Of a stretch of 64,000 bases of DNA, positions 45,848-58,973 are shown in pieces. The translations under genes were made by a program, and so were the position numbers. The notes beneath the pieces were generated by a model. The model saw only the letters and a program-made list of their open reading frames with translations. It did no database searches and was not told the DNA's origin. Each line of letters starts with the position of its first letter. Positions within the stretch are counted from its first letter, which is position 1. Origin of the DNA: Abelmoschus esculentus (Eukaryota > Streptophyta > Magnoliopsida > Malvales > Malvaceae); assembly GCA_035048815.1 (NCBI GenBank), contig JAUCBN010000049.1, forward strand, positions 131,501 to 195,500, given 5' to 3'.

Positions 45848-47260
45848 TAGTATCAGAAGTTATTTCTTTCCTTTCATTCTCCAGTTTTCTATTATTATCA
45901 AGACTCTCGCTCCTTGTTCAATCATTCCTTGATCATAGCAACTGAGGATGATAGTAATTCATACTACCTTCATCAGTCCAATAACCCAGAGATGATCTTG
46001 GTTTTACAACCTTTAGCAGCGACAATTACAACAGTTGGAGACGATTTATGTTCATTGCACTTTCGGCCAAGAACAAGTTAGGATTTGTGGATGACATGAT
46101 CACTGCTCCTCCTTCTACACCAGCCGATAAGTTCAACGTCTGAACACGAGCCAATAATCTAGTAAATTATTGGCTTCTAAATGCTGTTTCAAAAGAAATT
46201 GCTGCAAGTTTGCTGTATCATTCAACGACTGCTGAGATTTGGAGAGATTTCAAAGATCGTTTCCAATAAATGAATGGTCCTCTTTTTTCATCTAAAGAAG
46301 AAAATAAATGAATTGATTCAAGGTTCTTTGTCAGTCACCGTGTACTACACTCAACTCAAAATCCTATGGGATGAGCTTTCATCTGTTAAACCAGTTTGTT
46401 CTTGCTCTAATTGTCAGTGTGGTGGTGTTCGCAAAATGATCGTTGATCAACAAAAAAAACAAACCATGCAGTTCTTGATGGGTTTGAATGAGTCTTATTT
46501 TCATATTCGGGGTGAAATTCTGTTAGTTGATCCTTTTCCTCCTCTCACCAAGGTGTTTTTTTGAGTTATTCAAGAAAAAAACCAGAAAGCTATGATAGTT
46601 GTGAGACCAATTTCAGAAGTTGTTTTTGTTGTTAAGACTATGCTTAAAGAATCACGTCCTTAGTGTAGTCATTGCAATATGATGGGTCATACCAAAGAAA
46701 AATGTTACAAGCTTCATGGCTATCCTCTTGGCTATGGCTCGAAATCAAAACAATCTTCCTTTTCAACTCATGTCAATATTATCAACACAAGTTCCAGTGA
46801 TGCTTACACTTTAAGAGATTCTTTAACTTCTCAACAATGTCAGCATCTATTGCCATGCTAACAAATCAGTTACATGCTGCTTCGACTGTGGATCTTTCTT
46901 CTTCTTCGATCAACATGATAATGCAAGGTAAGATTCTATCTTATATTAATAATTCAAGTTTTTCTGATTCACAACAATCTTGGATTATTGACTCAGGAGC
47001 TTCTCACCTGACTTATTGTTGCAGAATGTGCTTTATGTTCCCGAGTTCAGGTTTAATCTATTGACCATCAGTGAGTTTGTCAAAGACTTTAACCTTAGTG
47101 TACTTTTTTGTAATTCTCATTGCATTATCCAAGACTTTCCACATGTGATTGAGAAGGGTGAATCTTTTCAGGGTCTTTACTTGCTTCGATTACCTGCTGC
47201 TGCTACTCCTCCAGCATATTCTTTTACAGTTTGTTTGGTTCTTTGACAAAGTCATCCAAG
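45848..47260 (+). mobile_element. Decayed Ty1/copia remnant (primer site, gag, protease)
   Basis: tagtatcagaag at 45848 resembles the initiator-Met primer site tggtatcagagc. The following DNA reads as a copia Gag with many breaks: YYLHQSN, VNYWLLNAVSKEIAASL-like, LSVTVYYTQLKILWDELSS, QFLMGLNESYFHIRGEILLV. Then a zinc-knuckle trace (CSHCNMMGHTKEKCYKLHGY-like) and the protease start WIIDSGASHLTYC. No integrase or reverse transcriptase follows. Unrelated in sequence to the element at 30784. Confidence 0.7.
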
Positions 47261-47959
47261 TTTTTAAGAACCGATGTTACCCACGCTTAATGTCTTCCAT
47301 TGTTTCCTACCTAAACGTACCTTCCGCAGCTAACCTCAACGCATGGAAGTAAGGCATTAGGGTTGTAGCTGAACAGTCAGAACTGCATCAACGTATGGGA
47401 AATTCATTTCTTATGGCTTCAAGATTTCATCTTAAGATTTGGTTCCAAATCAATTTCTTTGTATATGTCTCGTGGACTAAATCGCAAACGAAAGGTCAGT
47501 TTAACATTGTTTTTAAAAAGTACAGTAAAAAAGTTAAGTGGAAAAATTCTTTTAAAATTTTTAATTTAAGATAATATATGTTTAGTAGTGGTGTCAAAAA
47601 GTGCTTTTGAAAAGATAAATGACCATTTTAGATATTATGTTATAAGTTAAAATATATACATTTAAATGATAATCAAATTCTTTCATATTATAATATTAAT
47701 TTAAATTATGATAAAATATAAAAATATTAATAAATGAATTATTTTTATTTGAAAATTTTGATAAAAATATATAAATTATTTTAAAAAAATACTTTTAAAA
47801 AAATGCTTTTTAAAAGTGTTTTTTAGAAATTTGAAATGAATATATATAAACTTTAAATTAAAAATAATAATTTATGTTAAATATAATTATATGTTCATAA
47901 AAATTAAATTACAAATGATAATCAAATTCATTATATTTATAATATGTGAAATATATCAA
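47261..47959. other. Intergenic AT-rich DNA
   Basis: No gene seen. Contains repeated ttttaaaaagtgcttttgaaaa-type phrases (47510-47830). Confidence 0.4.
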
Positions 47960-48418
47960 CTAAAACCTAAGTTGCACAAATACGGATACGGGAACGGGAA
48001 CGGGTACAGAAAACGACAATCTTCAAAATTATAGGGTACGGGTACGGCAAGGGTACGGCAAATATAAAATAAATTTTAATATATATAATATAAATTTATT
48101 AAAATTTATAATATATTAAGAGCGAAATTTATAATTGTATTAAATAAGAATTATAATTATTTAAATTAATTTTTAATAATTTTTTAATATTTATATTATA
48201 AGATTATTAAAATTAAATATCAAATTAAACAAAAATTTAATTTTATATTTTAAATTAAGAGAAAATCAAGTACTAAAATAATAAAATTAAAAATGCACTT
48301 AATTAAAATAAAACTTACACATCCTACTAATTCAATCTTTAATAATATATAAATATCATAAATAGTAATCAACAAATGACAATAAAAAAAATTAATAACC
48401 ATTTTATAGATTTAAAAA
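47960..48418. mobile_element. Left part of an element split by the MULE
   Basis: Starts aagttgcacaaatacggatacggg and is followed by reiterated ggtacgg motifs and an AT-rich body. It aligns in outline with 60410-60760 (aagttgtacagatacggataaagg...). The likely other half lies at 59324-59830, on the far side of the MULE. Class not determined. Confidence 0.4.
48409..48418. repeat. Target duplication, left copy (MULE)
   Basis: gatttaaaaa, identical to 59314-59323. Confidence 0.7.
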
Positions 48419-48757
48419 GAAGGAATGATTAAAATATTGTTATTTGAAATTTTAATTCCAAAAATATAATTTACACCTCATTATTTCTCGGAATATTATG
48501 AATTACTGTTCAAATCAGAAGACCAAAGTCTTGCAACCCGACTTTGAACAATAACTCGAATAAAAAATAATATTTTTGTGAAGATCACGGGTTTATAACC
48601 CGACTTTGAACAGTGTTTTGAAAAAAAAAGGTCACAAGTTCACACCCCAGCTTTCAATAGTGTTTTGGCACTATTCAAACACCACCGTTATACAACCCGT
48701 CTTTGACAGGATCTTTGGCAGCCTTGCAGGCTGCATGGCAGCTGATTCAGCGGGTAG
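48419..48757 (+). repeat. MULE terminal inverted repeat, left
   Basis: Matches the reverse complement of 58974-59313 up to gctgattcagcgggtag. It contains several spaced copies of aacccg(a/t)ctttgaacag and a long purine/pyrimidine segment. The same repeat recurs at 62363 onward. Confidence 0.85.
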
Positions 48758-49679
48758 GCAGGTTCAGCCGGTTGGCAGATTTTTGGGTGGTATGAACGTG
48801 AATGGCAGTGGTGCGTGTGGGCGTAGGTGTGTCAGGGAATTAATTTTTATTGGTTAAAGTATAGGTGAAAAATAAGTGGTTGATATTTGATAGAGATGAA
48901 GTTAAATAGAGGAGTTTGAGGGAGGTTTGGAAGAGTGAATTGAAAATATATACGGGAAAGAAGAAGGAGAAGAGAAAGAGAAAAAGAAAAAGGAGAAATT
49001 TCTTTTTAAATTTGTAAGTGATTTTTTTTAAAATGTTTTAATTATATTTTAGTAGTTATAATGTTTTGTTTTATCCTTGTTATTTTTTTTTATATTTTTA
49101 GAGATTATTGGTTAATTTTAGATTGTTATAGTTAAAATTTTAGATTATTGGTTAATTTTGTGAGTTAATTTATTTAGTAGTTGATGATTTTAATCTTATT
49201 CTTAAATTTTAGCCCCAAAAATAAGAAATAATACGAAATAATAATTATCTAATAATAGGAATCATTACTAGAAAAAAAATAAAGTTAGGAAAATAGAAAC
49301 CAAACAAAGGTTTGATTTTCCAACCCGTGTAGAGTAGCTGCAATAATAAAATAAATAGGATAAAAAAATGAGCTAAAAAAATGTTAAATCATTCGATTAA
49401 GTTAATTGATCGAGTTGAATTAGTTAAAATATAATAATTAATTTATATATCGACAACAAATTTAAAAGATTGTAGTTTTTTTAAATCTTTTAGAGAAACA
49501 ATATTAGTTTTTCATGTAGCTTGAATATGATAATCAATAAGTGGTTCAAGAAAGCTTAATTTTGTTTAATTGAAGCTCAATTAATTTATTATAATATTAT
49601 CTAATTTATTTTCCATGAACATGAAATTAATTTTGTTTTTGATGTGTTTAGTCAAACTAGTTGCTTAATCCGTGGCTTA

Positions 49680-49930
49680 GTTATAATAAATACATTTTTA
49701 TAAATTAGTTTAGCCAAATAATTAATTTCTAGCTTAGCAAAATAATTATTAAATTAGTTTTGTAAATAAGGTACATTTTTATAAATTAGTTTTTAGTTTT
49801 GCAAAGAAAGTATATTTTTATAAATTAGTTTTTAGTTTTGCAAATAACTATTTTTATAAATTAGTTTAGCCAAATAATTAGTTTCTAGCTTAGCAAAATA
49901 ATACGTTTAGCAAAATAATATATTTTCTTG
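49680..49930 (+). repeat. Tandem repeats in the PMD gene leader intron
   Basis: A unit close to atttttataaattagttt...agcaaaataatta repeats imperfectly two to four times. It lies between the probable leader donor ttt|gtaagtg at ~49013 and the acceptor tgtag at 49938. Confidence 0.6.
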
Positions 49931-49941
49931 TCTTGTAGGAT

Positions 49942-52117
49942 GGATGAGCAAGTTCCTCTTTTGTGGTTACAAGATTGACATATTAGCAGTTTACCGATTC
50001 CTGAGATGGTACTAATTTATTTGAATTTTATTTAATAAAAATTTAATTATATTAAAAATAATATTTGTTATATATTTTAACGTGTTACAGGATTATGAGG
50101 ATACATTTAGGCATCATTTGACAATGATCCATAACTATCCAGATGATCGGATCATTGATTGGTTAAAAGGTTCTGGATTTTATTATACGACATTCATTCG
50201 GGGTATAAGTTGGTACCCGGATTGATAGCCGCTCTGATTGAGCGTTGGAGGCCTGAAACCCATACATTCCATATGTCGTGTGGGGAATGTACGATCACAC
50301 TTGAAGATGTGGTCATGTTGATTGGGCTCCCAGTTAACGGAGCACCATTGATCAGTAGTCCATTGACTGGTGACCCGGACATCGATAATGTGAAAGCTAC
50401 ACCTGAAACCATCTGCGAATTTTACCTTGAACAGGTTCCTGATAAATCTAATTTGAAAGGAGGTCGGGTAAAATTGAGTTGGTTGCAAAATAATTTTCAA
50501 CTTGGTGAATATAACTCCGTTGGTGCAATTTATAATGCTAGTCGAGCTTACATTCTTCAACTGATTGGGGGCATATTAATGCCAGATAAATCTGGCAATT
50601 TTGTTCATACAAGATATCTACGTTTTTTAAGGTATCCGTGGGAAGCTGCCACCTACAGTTGGGGTTCTGCTGTATTAGCGTTCTTGTATCGTGAGTTGTG
50701 CAAGGGTGCTACTATAGTAGATGGCCATAAGGTTCGTGGTATCAGCGGATGTTTGTTGTTGTTGCAAGCGTGGGCTTGGTAACGATTACCTTTTTGGACA
50801 CCAGTTACACGGACATCGCTTCAGTTCCCTCTTGTGTCTCGGTAATTTTATTATTCTTTTTTTAATTTTAAGTTTTCATTTTTATTTAATTATTTAAGAG
50901 AGTCTTTATTTTGTTTAGATGGTGCGGCAAAAAAGCTCACACGGGGTTGGTACATAACAATGTAAAAGTTTTTCGAGCTCAAATCGATCTGTATGCTCAA
51001 GATCAGGTATTATTTATATTTAATTTAAATTTTAAAATAAATGATTATTTATATTCTATGTTTGACTAAAATAATATTTTATTTTGTAGTTTATTTGGAT
51101 GTCGTACAACACCGATGATATGAATTTGATACATGAAGAACTGTTGGTGGATTCTTTATTGTAGTGTTCTGTTACACCATTAATACACTTCGCCTTTATT
51201 GAGTTCGCTTTCGTCGATAGGGTGCTAAGGCAGTTTGGCTTCCACCAACAATTCCGAATAGTCCATTTAAGCATGACTTTCTGCATGAGTTGGATGGACC
51301 CGGTAAAACTGACGTGCAATGGGAAATTGTTCATGCAGACTACATATATATGTGGAATAACAGAGCTCAGAATTTACCGTTACGAGCTGCACTCCAAGAG
51401 AATGATTTTGATTTTCAGAGGTCTGAATATTTGATCTAGTTTCTTAATAATGGAAAGCCTTACTTAACTTCTGTCAATGAGCGAGACCAATGTAGAACAT
51501 ATAAGAAGAAATATGGTGGTAAGGGTGAATCTTCTAAGACTGCAACAACAGGCACATCTCAAAATACCGCATGGAGTCGTAATCCCGAAGGTTGGCCAAC
51601 CACTTGGGAACATCCAGCGGCAGAGCCAGTTGTATGGGAAAAAGAACCGGATCTAAACCCTGTGCAACCAGAAACGTTCCCGGCCTCCTCAGATACTCAT
51701 ATGTTTGACGATCCAATTTTGTACTCACCTGAGTTCATTCCTCCACCGTCACCTCGCTACTCGAGTTTCGAAGAACCGTGTTACTCGAGCTTCGAACAAT
51801 CTATGTCTTTTCAGGAATTCCAAAATTTCCTGAATTCACCAGAGATAGTCGATGAGCAGGCCGGTGATTTAGACAGATTCACAACACCGCTTCCAATGGC
51901 ATCAACGATTGAGGAGGCTGAAGAATATTCTGAAGAAGATCTGGATATCCAAGAAAGGCAACAACGTAACCGGAAGAAAAAGCACACCTACTTTTCCACC
52001 ATATCCGCTCTCATTGTCAGAAATTACGTAAGAGAATGCAAAAAAAAAAGAAATGATTTTTTTCATTATGTATTTTGTCGTTATGTATTTTTTTGTAATA
52101 TATTTTTTTATTTATGA
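49942..52117 (+). pseudogene. Plant mobile domain (PMD) gene carried by the MULE
   Basis: Starts MDEQVPLLWLQD, then a TGA stop 13 codons in (49977-49979). After an intron (acceptor at 50091) it reads YEDTFRHHLTMIHNYPDD, then a frameshift near 50210 enters IAALIERWRPETHTFHM and the PMD core: CGECTITLEDVVMLIGLPVN, NASRAYILQLIGGILMPDK, YSWGSAVLAFLYRELC. Later exons follow (50918-51006; 51091 on). The long C-terminal tail is Ser/Pro/acidic (PSPRYSSFEEP, EEAEEYSEEDLD), ending basic at 52117. The PMD is shared with MAIN/MAIL1 proteins and is also found in transposons. Function in the element unknown. With a nonsense codon and a frameshift it is unlikely to be translated intact. Confidence 0.75.
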
Positions 52118-53569
52118 TTTTTGTTGATGATGCAAATTGATTAATAATTAAAACACATAAACATCAACATAATCGTACATATTAAGTCAATACATATTCA
52201 GTCAAACATCAAACATCAACCATAATCGTACATACTAAGTCTTAGAAATATATCTGGGTTCAATTGGACAATTTGATTTCGTATGTCCTTCACCCCTACA
52301 AATCGTACATCTCTTTCGTTGGCCCTTCTCTTTGTGATGGAGATCCATACTTGTATAAATACGAGTCGATTTTGGTCGGCCATTTGGAGTTTTCCGGAGT
52401 GTAGGGTCTGGTAACCATTTTTCTTGATCCACAATCGGCCAATATTGTGCATTTGCGATCGGTGGAAACTCAACTCTGTAGATATTGGTCATCCATTGTA
52501 GATTGAAACATTGGTCCACATAGCTATACGAGTCAACCCCAACATACATACATGCTGCAACTGCATGCGCACAAGGATATCTCTATACTTGAAATTTGCC
52601 ACAGTCACACCATGTACGTCTAAAATCGACTCGGAATACATTTGAGTGAGGTGCTTCATTATTACGTCTAGCACCAACAACATCGAAAGTCTGATTATTT
52701 CGATCGAATGCATGAACGGTCAACATCGTTGCCTCTTTAATATTATTCTGCATTTTGGTAACAATATCCGTGGCATAACGCTGCCCCTATTTAATAAGGC
52801 CTCAATATTCTTCCCTTTAACAGACCATACCTTAGCTAAACGGTAGTACGTTGCTTTCACCAAACTTGTTACTGGTAGGTGACGTGATCCTTTAAGAACT
52901 CCGTTTATACACTCTACAAGGTTGGTGGTCATTTGCCCGTACTGTCTTCCACCTTCATCATAAGATTGTGCCCATTTTTCTCTTTCGATATTGTTGGCCC
53001 AACTCCAAACACGCTCACCGTATTTTTTCAAATTCTCCATCTTCCGCTCAAATTCTGGTCGAATAAGTTGATAACCTAAGAAACAAATATATATTGTTAG
53101 TTTCACCAAAATGGTATATATGAAATTAAAAAAATATTTCATGAAATATTACTTACCCATCGTAATTATCTCATTGTGAAGATATGGATTTTTAAACCTC
53201 TCAAAGCTGTTCTTATTGATATGACGAACACAGTATGTCGGGTATGCATGTTGTGACACCCTCGCCCCGGGTTAGGAGACGGGGGTGTCGACCGGACTTA
53301 TAAACTTGTAATTAAACCGAGAATTGTATTCGTTTCAATGGCATTTCAATACAATTACGAGTTGTGCCTACTAATTACAAGGCCAATTTAAAACTTTTTC
53401 CACACTTATGCAATTAACCGTTTCGATTCTCAATTTTTATTCATTTATCAATTACAATCACAATTAAACGTGATTTGAATCTCTAACCAAATTCTATTCG
53501 TTCAACCATCATTAATATTATCTTATTAATCAAGCAAATTTTCATTTTCAAGTTGAACCAAAATTGACT

Positions 53570-54020
53570 ATGGGTATCGATACCCCCTATAGAGGGGTAT
53601 CGGAACAGGGGTATCGAACCCTAGTTCGATATAGGTCAACTATGTTGACTCATTGACCATGGCTTGGGGAGCCTAGTTCGAAACAGGTATCGATGCAATT
53701 TCGTTTCTGGAAGCCCCAGTATCGAACCATGTATCGATACTGGCCTTCCTCATTGACTCATTGACTAAGGTTGAGTGGCCTGGAAGCCCCAGTATCGAAC
53801 CATTTCGTTACTGGAAGACCCAATATCGAACCAGGTATCGATGTTGGTCTACTCTTAGGACTCAATGGCTTAAGGCTAAAAGGGGCCTGGCTCGATACTG
53901 GCATCGAACCAGGGAGATCATAAAGAAGCTTGGCATCAAACCATGCATCGATGCCATTTCGTTACTGTCAAGGGTGGTATCGATACCCATGTAAGTGGTA
54001 TCGATACCCCTGTCCCAATT
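53570..54020. repeat. Dispersed ATCGAT-centred repeats in the LTR
   Basis: At least ten copies of g(g/t)atcgat(a/g)cc or agtatcgaacca-like words, several palindromic (ggtatcgatacc), spaced irregularly and alternating with ttgactcattgac and ctggaagcccc. Confidence 0.7.
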
Positions 54021-54834
54021 TCCAGATTTCTAACTTTTAAGCACTTAGACACTAACCGAAAGACCATCCATAGGGTCTCAAACCATCCCAGAACCTTATG
54101 GGACAATTTTAACATGATATGCAACCATAGTCACTTACTATTTCTATCATTTGATCGAGTCATTACTAATTTAGTGTTCATGTTCTTTCATTATACCAAA
54201 CCTATTATTTCTCATCAAATGGCCATGCATACCATCATATGTCACCTAACAAATTAGTTAGCCTTATTATCATGCACTTTCACTATGCAATTAATCCTAT
54301 CCATGTGGTAACTTCTAGGATTCTCATGTTACTCTATTAGGTTCCATGTTTTCAAATGTCATTCTAGTACATACATATCACATGCATATGGGCCAAACAC
54401 CAAATGCATGGAGCTAATCAAACTAGGACCACTATACCACCATAAACTAGGAGTTATCAAAGATTACAAAATACCATACTTTGACTTGCTCGATGTCCTT
54501 GCCCTCGATCGACCTCAATCTAGCTCCTTAGCTCGGGAACCTGTTGTTTGGGAAGGAGGAAACAAACGATGGTAAGTACTTACGAAGTACTTAGTGAGGC
54601 AGCCCTAAGTCTAACCATTTAGACATTAATCAAAATAAAATAACATGCTTCAAATAAGCAATCAATTAATTTCACATAACGATACGAACACCGTATAACA
54701 TGCTTAACATGTATCTTATTTATCATGCTTGTCATAATTCATATGTACCATGCTTGTCATGAATCATTTCATCATACCAATTACATGCAACTAAATTCAC
54801 AAACTATATGCTCGTTTACAAATTTCATATTCCG

Positions 54835-55040
54835 ATGTGCAATAACAACTTATAACCAAATGTTCAATAGAAAATCATGCTTGAATGCTCAATAGCAGCT
54901 TATAATCAAATGCTCAATAGCAAATCATGTTCGTATGCTCAATAGCAACTTATAATCAGATGCTCACTAGCAATATCATATCAAATGCACAATGGCAATA
55001 ACGTATCAAATGTCCAATGGCAATATCATATCTTTTATCC
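54835..55040. repeat. Tandem ~35-bp repeats in the LTR
   Basis: Repeats of (a)tgctcaatagcaacttataatca with substitutions, seven or so in a row, the last ones changing to atgcacaatggcaatatcatatc. Confidence 0.7.
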
Positions 55041-55399
55041 TTCAGATTAGTTTCAGATGATGCCTTGGTATAGTTTGACTAGGTAAGCGGGTCAACAGAA
55101 GTACCACAAAGGTACTGACAGAAGTGCCACGAAGGCACTAACAAAAGATACCAACGGTATCTACAAATGGTGACTAACCACTAAACAAAGGTACCCATAA
55201 TACCAACAGAAGTACCGAAGTATTGGGCAAACTAACAAATGAGCTCAGACCCTAGGCATGCCGTATTACCTATGACCGACTATCGACCAAGGCTCAATCA
55301 GAGTTTCGTATTCATTTGATCTTTCACTTTGTATTAATCAAGTTTCTTTATCAAAGCATTGTTCATAACCTACTATCAACTGAAGCATTTATGTCATGC

Positions 55400-55645
55400 T
55401 ACCATTCCAAAAGCATATATACCACGCTAACATATCAAAAACATATATATATATATAACATGCTATCAAATCCAAAAGCATATGCCATGCTAACATATCA
55501 AAAGCATATATATGTCATGCTACCAAATCCAAAAGCATATGCCATGCTAACATATCAAAAGCATCTATATACAACATGCTATCAAATCCAGAAGTATATG
55601 CCATTCTAACATATCAAAAGCATATATATGTCATGCTACCAATCA
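55400..55645. repeat. Tandem ~65-bp repeats in the LTR
   Basis: Unit catgctaacatatcaaaagcatatatat-gtcatgctaccaaatccaaaagcatatgc, about four copies. Confidence 0.75.
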
Positions 55646-58600
55646 AACGATTAAACCATCATAAACATGACTCAAGCATGACTCACATACCTGGCATCCG
55701 TAGCTGCGTGCCATTACTTACCTCGGCATTTCCGAGCTATGCAAATGTACTAAGCTAGCAAACAATTCATATCGTCAAACATGTTATTTAACATTAGCCT
55801 CCTTCCCCTTTCACCGAATATAGATTAGTCCATTACATGAAAATATAATCAATTAAACAAGGATGGTTAGGAACCTAGGTCCTAACCCTAAGGTTTGCCA
55901 CACTCACTATTTCTCCAAGCAACTCAAGGATTGTAGATCGCGACTCCCTTGCCCTTCTTTCGAGTTTGCTCGAGTCTTTCTTCCTCCTCGATATTTTCTT
56001 CTCTTTGATTATCTAGTAATCCATATACAAATATATACATTTATTAGAACATATCATAATCACTTAACTCAAGTGATCTTAAGCTTTAACTAATATAAGC
56101 ATGTACATTTATCCGTTAAAGACAGTTTTGCTACCCTTTCGTAATTTGATCGTATCTCCTAGATCCCATGTCCGAATCGAGCTTATTTTATACCGTTAGA
56201 AAGCTAAGAGGACCCTCTACAAGGAAGAGTTAACCTTAAATTTTAATACTTTCCCGATCAGTACCAGAATTCATTCGAATCAAACCTGTCCGAAATTTTC
56301 GGGACTGCTCGAACAGCCCTACGGAGAAGCTTATAACTTTTTCTACCGAACTCGGATTGGGGTTCCGTAAATTTTAACTTAAACTAGATATACAAGAGTA
56401 TCCTACTGCAAAGTTTCAGCTCCTAACTCCTTCATACGTGACCTAGGGAATTTTTCGAAGATGACTTCTCGGAATAGCACTTCTAAGTATTTTCGGCTAA
56501 TTTTTCATTCCATGGCTCCAATTCATACTCCCACCTTATTCTTGGAAATTTACAACATTTCAACCATAAAATTAACATTAATTAATGCCCATTTTCACCC
56601 ATTATTCGAACCATTCAACTCATATATGACTTTGTAAAATCTAAGTTTCAAGCTTCTAGCTAATTTGTTCATGCCTCAATAACAAAAACCAAATTAGTAG
56701 TAAACTTAGATTAAGCATTATAGCAACCTAATTTAACCCAAAGCATCATCAATTGTTCAAATCCCAAAAGCATAAAAACTCTAAAATTTTCGATTTAGGG
56801 AAATGAAAGCTTACCAAGCCAATCAAATGTGGTTTCCTAATCAATCTTCCTTTCCATACAAAGAATTTAAGCCCTTCTTCTCAAGCCCCCATGGATTTCT
56901 CTCAAAGCTTCTTTCTCTCCTCTCCTTTCTTGTTGCTATCGTGAAATGAGAAAGATGAAGGAGGGGGTGATTCTTCCTTACTCATTAATGAGTATAAAAG
57001 ACCAATTTGCCCTTTATCTATAATTAGAGTTAGCTTATTACGAAGGGTAGTCTAGGGAATTTCATATTTTATCATGCAATGCTAGAGTTTCTCATTTAAT
57101 TTAATTTAGCCCCATATTTTTAATCCAATTTACACATGATTCATTTAATTTATAATTTAATTAAACTCTTGAACTATTCGAATTATTATACCGACCCGGT
57201 TTTAGGGGTGTTACACATGTGGAGGTGTCCAACGACTTCCAACTAGATTAATTGCTGCAATGATACCGGTCCCTCGATCAGATATGATGCAAACACCATC
57301 TTGTTGGACAACATGTTCGCGTAAATTGGTCAGAAAAAAATTCCAAGCTTCCCCTGAGTGCCCTTCTACAATTGCGAATGTAATCGGAATAACATTGCTC
57401 TCACCATCTTGCGCAACTGCAATCAACAGTACGTGAGAGTACCTCCCATACAATCATGTACCGTCGACTTGGATCATTCGTTTATAATATGGAAAACCTT
57501 CAATGCATGGCTTGAATGCCCAAAAGAGTCTATGAAAAAATTTGGTACCTTCAATCAGTTGCCCTTGTCAGTTATATGCATCCTTCGTTTAATACCTTAC
57601 AGTGGTACATGGGATAAAACGAGTCATAGCTACCAAGAAACTCGGTAGCTCATTGTATGATTTATCGTAATCACCGTACACCAAATGCATTGCCTTCTCT
57701 CTAGCAAGCCACCCCTTCTTGTATTGTATTTGATATTCAAATTGTTGCGCTACGAATGCTTGTATTGTAGAAACGGGAACCCTGGGATTCGCTTCAACCA
57801 ACTTCATCACGTGGTGACTTATTACATTTGAGTCCAATTTGCTGTGGTCTTGATCAATGGATGTTCGTAGACACGTGTGGTCACCGTTGTACTTTGTCAC
57901 CTCCCAACGATCAATCTTCTTAACATATGACACTCAAATCTTTCAATTACACTCTTGACCAAATTTCACGCACTTCGCAAAGCAAGTCCGTGGGGTAGAT
58001 TCAGCAACCACATAATCTACATGTTGCATAATGCTATACTCTTTAATTGCCAATGGTGCTTCATTTTTTAGTAAAATCGAAGTCCAACAAATTTAAAAAA
58101 TAATACACAGTCGAATTCAATATCGGCATCGGTTTTCACAATTTTGACTGTATTTTTTCTAAATTTCATCTTCGTAAGGCTACCACAGTCGAATTCAATA
58201 CCGGCATCGGTTTTCACAATTTTTCCATTGTAATGATCATTTGCAACGAAGTTATTGTTGCTCATTTTGACTGCATTTTTTTGAGAAATAATATAAATAA
58301 TAATACACAATATAAAAAAATAAAACGAGACGAAATTTAAAAAATAATACTAACATTTTTAGATTAGAAAAATAATCCACAAATATATTCGAAATAACTT
58401 TCTAAAACTATACAAATTTCCTAAAAATAAAACGCTTCATCGTTCGATTTAAAAAATAAATATACATGAACAATATTCATCTAAATTATCAATCTCTGAT
58501 TTTTTACACAAACAAACAAACATTTTAAAAAAAATTAAATTGGTCTAAAAATACTTACAAAACTTTCTGCTCAAACTCCTCTTCTTTCTTCCTTCTTCCT

Positions 58601-58973
58601 CTTTACACAAAATGATATCAAACAAAATTTTCACCATCCTCAACATACATATTTAAAAATAAAGATTAATAAATTTTACTTAATTACCCCTACACGAATT
58701 TTAAAAATCACTAATAACCTTCAAATCAGAAAATATTTAATACCCCTATAAAATTTTAAATTATTATAATAATTAAAAAATATTTACCTATAATCTAAAA
58801 CACTATAAAAAATATTTTCACACCCTTATTCAACACCCCTACTCTGCCCTTTCCCATCAACACTGCCCCCTATCATGTGTTCTAACGAGAACACTGCCCC
58901 AAAGCTGATAACCCAATGTCTTTGAATAAGTGAAAGACGGGCTGCATGCAAACAACCTTTACTTTTTTTCACT

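Larger units (their letters stand above)
53252..57215. mobile_element. Gypsy-type solo LTR, 3.96 kb
   Basis: Begins tgtgacaccctcgccccggg and ends ggggtgttaca (inverted ends TGTGACACCC / GGGTGTTACA), flanked by the perfect 5-bp duplication catgt (53247-53251 and 57216-57220). No second LTR, gag or pol is present, so it is read as a solo LTR left by recombination. Assignment to Gypsy is from the terminal sequence and size. Its interior holds several repeat families. Confidence 0.75.
52235..58265 (-). pseudogene. mudrA-type MULE transposase, broken
   Basis: Convergent with the PMD gene. N-terminus from the ATG at 58265-58263: MSNNNFVANDHYNGKIVKTD. Then a MuDR N-terminal domain (KIDRWEVTKYNGDHTCLRTS; RVPVSTIQAFVAQQFEYQ), the catalytic region (IQVDGT, YGRYSHVLLIAVAQDG, GVCIISDRGTGI), and after the inserted LTR a SWIM-side region (YGERVWSWANNIEREKWAQS) and a C-terminal CCHC knuckle CTICRGEGHTKSNC. 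Stop codons interrupt it in several places: two near 57945-57955 and one within the IQVDGT-YGRY motif. The reading frame is split at 53252-57215 by a solo LTR. Not functional as it stands. Confidence 0.8.

Noticed and set aside
53252..57215. Small ORFs inside the solo LTR (for example 55316-55609)
   Set aside because: They translate tandem repeats (unit containing MLSNPKAYAMLTYQK) and are not genes.
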